Below, piece after piece: positions 7,736 to 11,699 of a stretch of DNA of 11,699 nucleotides. The notes under the pieces are model-generated. The model made no database searches, had not been told where the DNA came from, and saw nothing but the letters and a program-made list of their open reading frames with translations. Position numbers and translations under genes: made by a program. Source of the stretch: Methylococcales bacterium (GTDB lineage Bacteria; Pseudomonadota; Gammaproteobacteria; Methylococcales; Methylomonadaceae); the NCBI GenBank assembly GCA_009692395.1, contig SHZG01000060.1, forward strand, positions 1 through 11,699. The letters run 5' to 3'. Position 1 is the first letter of the stretch. Every line of letters starts with the position of its first letter.

Positions 7736-8704
7736 TTACTTACCAGCCTCTTCACTAAACACGCCAAAATCCATAATCCGCTGATAACGTTTCTCTAGCA
7801 ATTCATCAAGTGAATCCTGTTTTAGTTCGGCTAGATGGCTCAGTAGCACTTCTTTTAAATTGAGAGAAATCATTTTAAAGTCACGATGACCGCCGCCTAA
7901 GGGTTCTCTAACCACTTCATCGACAAAACCTTGTTCACGAATACGGTCGGAGGTAATGCCCATTGCTTCGGCGGCGAGTTGCGCTTTGTCGGGGCTTTTC
8001 CATAAAATAGACGCGCAGCCTTCGGGGGAAATAACCGAATAAGTGCTGTATTCCAACATAATTAAGCGATCGCCTACGCCAATCGCTAACGCGCCACCAG
8101 AGCCGCCTTCACCGATAACGGTACAAATCACAGGGGTTCGGAGTTTTGCCATTTCAAATAAATTTCTAGCAATGGCTTCACTTTGTCCGCGCTCTTCTGC
8201 GCCAATTCCCGGATATGCACCTGGTGTGTCAATTAAACAAATCAACGGCAAGCCAAAACGCTCTGCCATTTTCATCACGCGTAAGGCTTTACGATAGCCT
8301 TCAGGGCGCGGCATACCGAAGTTACGGTAAATTTTTTCTTTGGTATCACGTCCTTTTTGATGTCCAATAATCATCACGGGCTGTCCATCGAGACGTGCTA
8401 AGCCACAAACAATAGCGGGGTCATCGGCATACGCTCTATCACCGTGCAGTTCGTGAAATTCAGTGAACAAATGTTCAACGTAATCCAGCGTATAAGGACG
8501 ACCAGGGTGTCTTGAAATTTGCGAAATTTGCCAATCAGTCAGATTAGCAAAAATAGATTCAGTCAGTGCTAAACTTCTGTCTTCTAGCTGTTTAAGCGCG
8601 TCAGATATGTTGATGTTGTTATCAGACTGCACATTGCGCAGTTCTCTTATTTTTGCTTCTAGTTCAGCAATCGGTTGTTCGAAATCGAGAAAGTTTAAGT
8701 CCAT
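7736..8704 (-). CDS. accA: Acetyl-CoA carboxylase carboxyltransferase subunit alpha
   Basis: AccA pairs with AccD to form the carboxyltransferase of acetyl-CoA carboxylase, which makes malonyl-CoA for fatty-acid synthesis in the cytoplasm. The 322-residue product is close to E. coli AccA (319). Landmarks include the N-terminus MDLNFLDFEQPIAELEAKIR, RHPGRPYTLDYV (65-76), IGHQKGRDTKEKI (113-125), the crotonase-type core IDTPGAYPGIGAEERGQSEA (158-177), GEGGSGGALAIGVGD (198-212) and YSVISPEGCASILWKS (222-237). The frame is open further upstream to 8800, but those codons overlap rlmG and do not resemble AccA. The ATG at 8704 gives the canonical N-terminus and is preferred, although no strong ribosome-binding site is visible. 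It lies 77 bases after rlmG and has a candidate promoter in that gap. Confidence 0.97.
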   Translation of the reverse strand: MDLNFLDFEQPIAELEAKIRELRNVQSDNNINISDALKQLEDRSLALTESIFANLTDWQISQISRHPGRPYTLDYVEHLFTEFHELHGDRAYADDPAIVCGLARLDGQPVMIIGHQKGRDTKEKIYRNFGMPRPEGYRKALRVMKMAERFGLPLICLIDTPGAYPGIGAEERGQSEAIARNLFEMAKLRTPVICTVIGEGGSGGALAIGVGDRLIMLEYSTYSVISPEGCASILWKSPDKAQLAAEAMGITSDRIREQGFVDEVVREPLGGGHRDFKMISLNLKEVLLSHLAELKQDSLDELLEKRYQRIMDFGVFSEEAGK

Positions 8705-8747
8705 AGCCAGAGTATCGGAAGAAGTTAGGGTGAGCGTTAGGGGATGA

Positions 8748-8776
8748 ATTTTATAGAAATAAGAGTGCGGGTACAA
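8748..8776 (-). promoter_or_regulatory. Candidate promoter for accA
   Basis: In the rlmG-accA gap the minus strand has TTGTAC (8776-8771), a 17-base spacer and TAAAAT (8753-8748), within a longer TATAAAAT. The -10 box is good and the -35 is poor (three of six). Transcription would start near 8741, about 37 bases before the accA ATG. The leader contains a short direct repeat, CCTAACGCTCACCCTAAC. Confidence 0.4.
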
Positions 8777-8781
8777 GGCGG

Positions 8782-9915
8782 TTAGGCTTTCGCTTGCCAT
8801 ATCACGAATTTAGTGTTGCTTGCTACCACCGTGCAGTGACCAAATAAGCGGTTTAAATCTTGGTAATAATTTAAATGACGATTGCCGATAACCCACAATT
8901 CACCGCCTTTTTTTAACACGTTTTTCGCTTGTTTAAAGAGCTGAACCGCTATTTGGTCGCCAATGGTGTTCTGTTGATGAAACGGTGGATTGCATAAAAT
9001 TACATCAGCGGATTGCGCGGCAAAATCGCTTAGACCATCACCGACTTGAAAACTGGCTGTTCGTTGTTCACCAAACGCCCGCTCAAAATTAGTGCGTGCC
9101 GAAGCCACCGCCATAAACGATTCATCAATAAAATGCAGCGTTGCGTTAGGATTGCGTTCAGCGGCAATCAAGCCGACTACGCCATTACCACAGGCTAAAT
9201 CAATGATGTCAGTCGCATTGGGTTTCATCGGTAAGTGTTCCAAAAAAAACCGTGTGCCAATGTCGAGACGGTCACGCGAAAATACATTAGCGTGATTACT
9301 TAGCCAATAATCGGTGTTTTCCAATTGGTATTCAATCGGGTAGGGATTAGCGGGAATCGCTAGGTTTTCATCCAAAGTCGCAAAAATAAGCCGTGCTTTT
9401 TTCTTCGCTAACGAGGTGCTGGTTGCGCCGATAAGTCGCTCTAGCAATTTCCAGACGTTAGCAGGTAAGGCTTTGACCATACCCGCAACAATAATCTGCG
9501 TATCCGCGTTGATATGCGGACGTAAACGGATAAGTTGGTCTTCTAATAACGCCAGTGTTTTCGGTACTTTAATCACCACGCGATTAAACATGCCGTCTAA
9601 TGCGTCCAGACTCGCTGTCAATTTAACAGCGTGTTCAGGTAAATTATTATTGAGCAGGTTAATCCGTGTCGCTTGTTGCGACAAATACGAATCCGATAAT
9701 GCGAATGGTTGCAACTGATGCAACGCCACGGCTAACGCACCAAAAGTATCATTAACAATTAACACGCGCGTATTCGGTGGCGTATCGGCAAGCGTGTCCA
9801 GCACATATTCATCCGCTGCATCCCACGCGCGTAATAACTCACGCGGACGGTGCGGCAAACGGTGCAGAATAAACGTGCCTTGTGGGGCGGTGAGAGTCTG
9901 GTCTTGATTGGGCAT
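8782..9915 (-). CDS. rlmG: 23S rRNA (guanine-1835-N2)-methyltransferase RlmG
   Basis: RlmG (formerly YgjO) transfers a methyl group from S-adenosylmethionine to N2 of G1835 in 23S rRNA. The 377-residue product has the two-part layout of the RlmG/RsmC group: an N-terminal degenerate methyltransferase domain with AWDAADEYVL, LIVNDTFGAL and VVIKVPKTLALLEDQL, and a C-terminal catalytic domain with HANVFSRDRLDIGTRFFLEH, the SAM-binding motif DLACGNGVVG (239-248) and the catalytic NPPF (309-312). The adjoining CNPPFHQQ and NRHLNYY segments match RlmG as I remember it better than RsmC. Two starts are possible: ATG at 9915, seven bases after the efpL stop, and GTG at 9930, overlapping efpL by eight bases. 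I chose the ATG because it gives an N-terminus of the usual length; neither has a clear ribosome-binding site. Translation is probably coupled to efpL. Confidence 0.93.
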   Translation of the reverse strand: MPNQDQTLTAPQGTFILHRLPHRPRELLRAWDAADEYVLDTLADTPPNTRVLIVNDTFGALAVALHQLQPFALSDSYLSQQATRINLLNNNLPEHAVKLTASLDALDGMFNRVVIKVPKTLALLEDQLIRLRPHINADTQIIVAGMVKALPANVWKLLERLIGATSTSLAKKKARLIFATLDENLAIPANPYPIEYQLENTDYWLSNHANVFSRDRLDIGTRFFLEHLPMKPNATDIIDLACGNGVVGLIAAERNPNATLHFIDESFMAVASARTNFERAFGEQRTASFQVGDGLSDFAAQSADVILCNPPFHQQNTIGDQIAVQLFKQAKNVLKKGGELWVIGNRHLNYYQDLNRLFGHCTVVASNTKFVIWQAKA

Positions 9916-9922
9916 AATGGTT

Positions 9923-10489
9923 TTAAGCACGCGACATAAACTTACCCGTTTCGGTATTGACTTTGATTAGCTCGTCAGTTTCCAAATATTCAGGCACTTG
10001 CACTTCTATGCCCGTGCTGAGTTTGGCCGTTTTAGTACGCCCTGCGGCGGTCGCGCCTTTAATGGCAGGTGCAGTTTCTACGATAGTCATCACCACTGCA
10101 GCAGGTAGCTCAATCGCGATAACAGTATCATCGACTAATAACGCCACGATGCTTTCTAAACCTTCAATTAAATAACCGAATTGATCCGCGATGTCTTCAC
10201 AGTCTAAGCTGTAAGGCGTGTAATCTTCGCTGTTCATAAAAATAAAACTGTCGCCATCTTGGTAAGAAGATGGCACTTTCACCCGCGTATAATCCTCCTC
10301 TTTATACATATCGCCGCCTTTCAACGACTCATCCAGCTTCTGCCCTGTTTTGAGATGAGTAAAACGGATTTTGTATAAAGTAGACGCGCCACGCGAGGAT
10401 GGATTTCTCACTTCCACATTTTTAACAGCATGAGCCACGCCGTTGATTTCTACCACCATACCTGATGTTAAGTCACTTGCTTTGGGCAT
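9923..10489 (-). CDS. efpL: Elongation factor P-like protein EfpL (YeiP)
   Basis: EfpL is a paralogue of elongation factor P that binds ribosomes stalled on proline-containing and some other difficult motifs and promotes peptide-bond formation. The 188-residue product matches the YeiP subfamily in length (E. coli about 190) and sequence: an N-terminal KOW-like domain starting MPKASDLTSGMVVEINGVAH, the domain I loop NPSSRGASTLYK with Arg33, FMNSEDYTPYSL (84-95), IELPAAVVMTIVETAPAIKG (126-145) and the C-terminal LSTGIEVQVPEYL (157-169). Arg33 sits where canonical EF-P often carries a modified lysine or arginine, and the tip shows the RGA(S/A)TLYK pattern of EfpL. The frame is open to 10513, but the ATG at 10489 has AGGA eight bases upstream and gives the family N-terminus. 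It leads the efpL-rlmG unit, and its leader holds a promoter-like sequence and a terminator-like hairpin. Confidence 0.95.
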   Translation of the reverse strand: MPKASDLTSGMVVEINGVAHAVKNVEVRNPSSRGASTLYKIRFTHLKTGQKLDESLKGGDMYKEEDYTRVKVPSSYQDGDSFIFMNSEDYTPYSLDCEDIADQFGYLIEGLESIVALLVDDTVIAIELPAAVVMTIVETAPAIKGATAAGRTKTAKLSTGIEVQVPEYLETDELIKVNTETGKFMSRA

Positions 10490-10517
10490 TGCGTATTCCT
10501 CAATTGGATTCAATTAA

Positions 10518-10541
10518 ATAAAAAGCCGCATAGAGCGGCTT
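10518..10541 (-). terminator. Intrinsic-terminator-like hairpin in front of efpL
   Basis: On the minus strand AAGCCGC and GCGGCTT form a 7-bp GC-rich stem around the loop TCTAT (10541-10523), followed by TTTTTATTT. This is a good intrinsic terminator reading towards efpL, about 30 bases before its ATG. No minus-strand gene lies directly upstream today. It could be the end of a lost gene or a leader attenuator. Confidence 0.7.
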
Positions 10542-10543
10542 GA

Positions 10544-10595
10544 TTGAAATAGTCTACGTTCTTTGGTGGAGTCTGACAAACCGCTACTATTTCAA
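10544..10595. repeat. Inverted repeat flanking the efpL promoter region
   Basis: TTGAAATAGT (10544-10553) and ACTATTTCAA (10586-10595) are perfect 10-bp inverted arms separated by 32 bases. They bracket the candidate efpL promoter in the gap between efpL and the divergent vapB. They could be paired operator half-sites or the ends of a small inserted element. The remainder of the gap, to 10666, shows no clear feature. Confidence 0.45.
10551..10579 (-). promoter_or_regulatory. Candidate sigma70 promoter for efpL
   Basis: The minus strand has TTGTCA (10579-10574), a 17-base spacer, and TAGACT (10556-10551). They match the consensus at five of six and four of six positions. Transcription would start near 10544, directly in front of the terminator-like hairpin. 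It is the best promoter-like match I found between efpL and vapB. Confidence 0.42.
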
Positions 10596-10666
10596 ATAAA
10601 GGGGAATGATAAACGTATTACCCGTTAAACTTTATCAAGTAACATAACAAAATCTATGCAGTCACC

Positions 10667-10672
10667 AAGGGG
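10667..10672 (+). promoter_or_regulatory. Ribosome-binding site of vapB
   Basis: AAGGGG lies seven bases before the ATG at 10680. It is a well-placed Shine-Dalgarno sequence that survives although the gene is broken. Confidence 0.6.
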
Positions 10673-10679
10673 AAAACTC

Positions 10680-10913
10680 ATGTTGCAAGGTTCAATTTTT
10701 ATCACCAATAAAACCCAAGCAGTGTGCTGACCTGTTGAAGCGCGTTTTAATGACAGCGTTAACAAAGTATTCATTCGTAAAAATGGTGAAGAACGCATTT
10801 TATGTCCTGTTGAAAATACTTGGGACAGTTTCTTTTGAAGCGACGACAAAGTAAGCGATGATTTTTTGACCGAAAGAGCCGAACAAACAGAATCCATTCG
10901 GGAAACATTCTAA
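10680..10913 (+). pseudogene. vapB: VapB-type antitoxin, two internal stops
   Basis: VapB antitoxins bind and neutralise the VapC ribonuclease and repress their own operon through an N-terminal DNA-binding domain. The 78-codon frame reads MLQGSIFITNKTQAVC, stop, PVEARFNDSVNKVFIRKNG through EERILCPVENTWDSFF, stop, SDDKVSDDFLTERAEQ, ending SIRETF. This is the full pattern of a VapB (IFxTNxTQAVRLPxxARF at the N-terminus, ENTWDSFF and a RETF-type end). Two in-frame TGA codons, at 10728-10730 and 10836-10838, replace residues that are usually Leu (QAVRLP and SFFLSDD). The residue before the first stop is Cys where Arg is usual. The length is normal and the frame is otherwise intact, so decay looks recent and by substitution. 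The TAA stop overlaps the vapC ATG by one base, as in intact vapBC operons. The gene is divergent from efpL. Confidence 0.85.
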
Positions 10914-11312
10914 TGCTGAAATATATGCTGGACACCAATATCGTTATTTACGTCATCAAACGCCGTCCGATTGAAGTGTTGGCAACATTTAACAATCACG
11001 TTGGACAGCTGTGTATTTCTACAATTACCTTGGCTGAATTATGACATGGCGTAGAAAAAAGCACCCAAGCCGAACACAACCTGCGCCAAGTTGAAAATTT
11101 TGTCTCACGGCTGGACGTGTTGGAATACACCGCCAAAGCAGCCGCGCATTATGGTGATATTCGCGCCAATCTGGAAAAACAGGGCAAAACCATCGGCGTG
11201 AATGATGTACATATTGCAGGTCATGCACGCAAGTGCAGGCTTACTTTTAGTCACCAACAATCGCACGGAATTTGAACGTGTTGAAGGCTTACGATTGGAA
11301 AACTGGGTGTGA
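10913..11312 (+). pseudogene. vapC: VapC-type PIN-domain toxin, one stop and one frameshift
   Basis: VapC toxins are PIN-domain ribonucleases that cleave RNA, commonly initiator tRNA or other tRNAs, when freed from VapB. The frame starts MLKYMLDTNIVIYVIKRRP, with the first acidic residue Asp7, and continues through CISTITLAEL (Glu42). A TGA follows at 11042-11044, where one C-to-T change from CGA (Arg) would explain the stop. It resumes HGVEKSTQAEHNLRQVENFV and reaches GVNDVHIAGHAR (Asp98). One extra A at 11231-11232 then shifts the frame. In the next frame SAGLLLVTNNRTEFERV and EGLRLENWV lead to TGA at 11310-11312. Corrected, the product would be about 132 residues, the usual length. The PIN residues that I can place survive in the sequence, but the full protein cannot be made without suppression. 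It is linked to vapB by a TAATG overlap. Confidence 0.87.
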
Positions 11313-11331
11313 GATTTTTAATGCTAATCAA

Positions 11332-11383
11332 GTAGGTGTGTTTCACATACGGCGCAATACGGCTATCGCCTATTACACCCTAC
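11332..11383. repeat. Imperfect palindromic intergenic repeat
   Basis: The ends GTAGGTGT (11332-11339) and ACACCCTAC (11375-11383) are inverted copies apart from one extra base. An inner hairpin is visible on the minus strand, AATAGGC with GCC-G-TATT around GATA. Sequences with GTAGGGTG ends and a GC-rich core recur in many proteobacterial genomes as short MITE-like elements, and this looks like one. It occupies most of the gap between vapC and the Sel1 remnant. Confidence 0.55.
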
Positions 11384-11392
11384 GAATTTTGA

Positions 11393-11560
11393 CTATCGAG
11401 ACATAAGAAGCAAATAATGTTGTGCCAACGCATAACCTTGTTCAGCGGCTTTACGAAGCCACGCTACTGCTTAAGTATCGTCTTTGGAAACGCCGAAGCC
11501 GTAGTTATACATCGCCCCCAAACTATTTTGTGCAGGCGCATAACCTTGTTCAGGGTAGCG
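11393..11560 (-). pseudogene. Sel1-like repeat protein, C-terminal remnant with in-frame stop
   Basis: Sel1-like repeats are alpha/alpha solenoid repeats that act as protein-interaction scaffolds. The minus strand reads YPEQGYAPAQNSLGAMYNYG then FGVSKDDT, a TAA stop at 11471-11473, and in the same frame AVAWLRKAAEQGYALAQHYL to TAG at 11393-11395. This covers one almost complete repeat (EQGYAPAQNSLGxMYxxGxGVxKDD and AVxWLRKA) and the start of another. One base change from CAA or AAA would give the stop. The N-terminal side is lost: the repeat begins abruptly, next to IS1-type transposase sequence on the same strand but in a different frame. The specific partner or function cannot be inferred. 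Identification as Sel1-like is secure from the AEQGYA and GV-KDD motifs. Confidence 0.8.
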
Positions 11561-11574
11561 GGTTAAATCTGTAA

Positions 11575-11699
11575 TTATGAATAAATATCGCGCCCGAATT
11601 CGACCTTGTTGATAAGCAAACCGATGACGGTGTCGTGCATCAACTCTAGTTTTGAGAAGCAAATGGTCTTGCGATTGAGTCGTTTGATCCATGTCCGAA
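11575..11699 (-). mobile_element. IS1-type transposase, C-terminal fragment (cut by window edge)
   Basis: In the minus frame starting at 11697 the sequence reads RTWIKRLNRKTICFSKLELM then HDTVIGLLINKVEFGRDIYS, with a TAA stop at 11577-11575. The run IKRLxRKTICFSKSxxMHDxVIGxFIN is characteristic of the C-terminal end of IS1-family transposases (the InsB part). The fragment begins outside the window. The end differs from the form I expect (INRYEFG), and Sel1-repeat coding begins only about 20 bases beyond the stop, leaving little room for a normal IS1 end. The element is therefore probably truncated at this side, or its right end is eroded. It appears to have removed the front of the Sel1 gene. 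Confidence 0.72.

Noticed and set aside
8705..8800. A longer AccA N-terminus starting at 8800
   Set aside because: The extra 32 codons overlap the end of rlmG and do not look like AccA, while the ATG at 8704 gives the canonical MDLNFLDFEQP start.
10625..11228. Minus-strand open frames opposite vapB and vapC
   Set aside because: They show no family features, and the plus strand carries clear VapB and VapC sequence.
10680..11312. Reassignment of TGA or selenocysteine insertion, because three in-frame TGA codons occur in vapBC
   Set aside because: zipA ends at TGA at the expected C-terminus, the stops stand at usual Leu and Arg positions rather than at Cys or Trp, vapC also has a one-base frameshift, and the intact genes have no internal TGA.
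11471..11692. A single 73-residue protein across the IS1-Sel1 junction
   Set aside because: Its first half is the wrong frame of the transposase fragment and only its second half is Sel1 repeat, so it is a chance open frame.
1..11699. CRISPR arrays, tRNA or rRNA genes, or an undescribed multi-gene defence system
   Set aside because: I saw no regularly spaced direct repeats, no tRNA-like cloverleaf or rRNA sequence, and no unassigned intact genes. The accessory part is made of decayed known families.

Overview
This window looks like a chromosomal segment of a gammaproteobacterium that uses SMC rather than MukB for chromosome organisation. The run smc-zipA-ligA on one strand is a well-known gammaproteobacterial gene order, and the accA, rlmG and efpL (yeiP) products also read as gammaproteobacterial. 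Base composition looks moderate, with a slight AT bias. Palindromic repeats, IS630- and IS1-type debris, a decayed vapBC pair and a Sel1-repeat remnant fit a repeat-rich genome such as those of Thiotrichales, Beggiatoa relatives or Methylococcales. That placement is an impression, not a result.

Layout, left to right. Positions 1-106 hold the N-terminus of an IS630-type transposase on the minus strand, cut by the window edge. Positions 154-6426 carry ligA, zipA and smc, all on the minus strand and transcribed from smc towards ligA. smc and zipA share one base, and zipA and ligA are separated by 79 bases that contain a 33-bp perfect palindrome. Positions 6427-6627 form the smc promoter region, with a good sigma70-like promoter and two AT-rich hairpins. 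Positions 6628-10489 hold a second minus-strand cluster in transcription order efpL, rlmG, accA and an Old Yellow Enzyme family gene (OYE) broken by a frameshift. From 10541 to the right end the sequence is accessory and decayed: a plus-strand vapB-vapC pair with three internal TGA codons and one frameshift, a short imperfect palindromic repeat, a Sel1-repeat remnant with an in-frame stop, and the C-terminus of an IS1-type transposase running off the edge.

The intact genes are core functions: chromosome organisation (Smc), cell division (ZipA), DNA ligation (LigA), the first step of fatty-acid synthesis (AccA), 23S rRNA modification (RlmG) and relief of ribosome stalling (EfpL). efpL and rlmG are tightly linked and both act on the ribosome.

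I see no new multi-gene system. The items most worth a second look are a 30-bp palindrome that adds exactly ten codons inside the Smc hinge, a promoter followed at once by an intrinsic terminator in front of efpL, a TTG start for ligA, a two-base loss that splits the OYE gene, and the decay of the vapBC pair.
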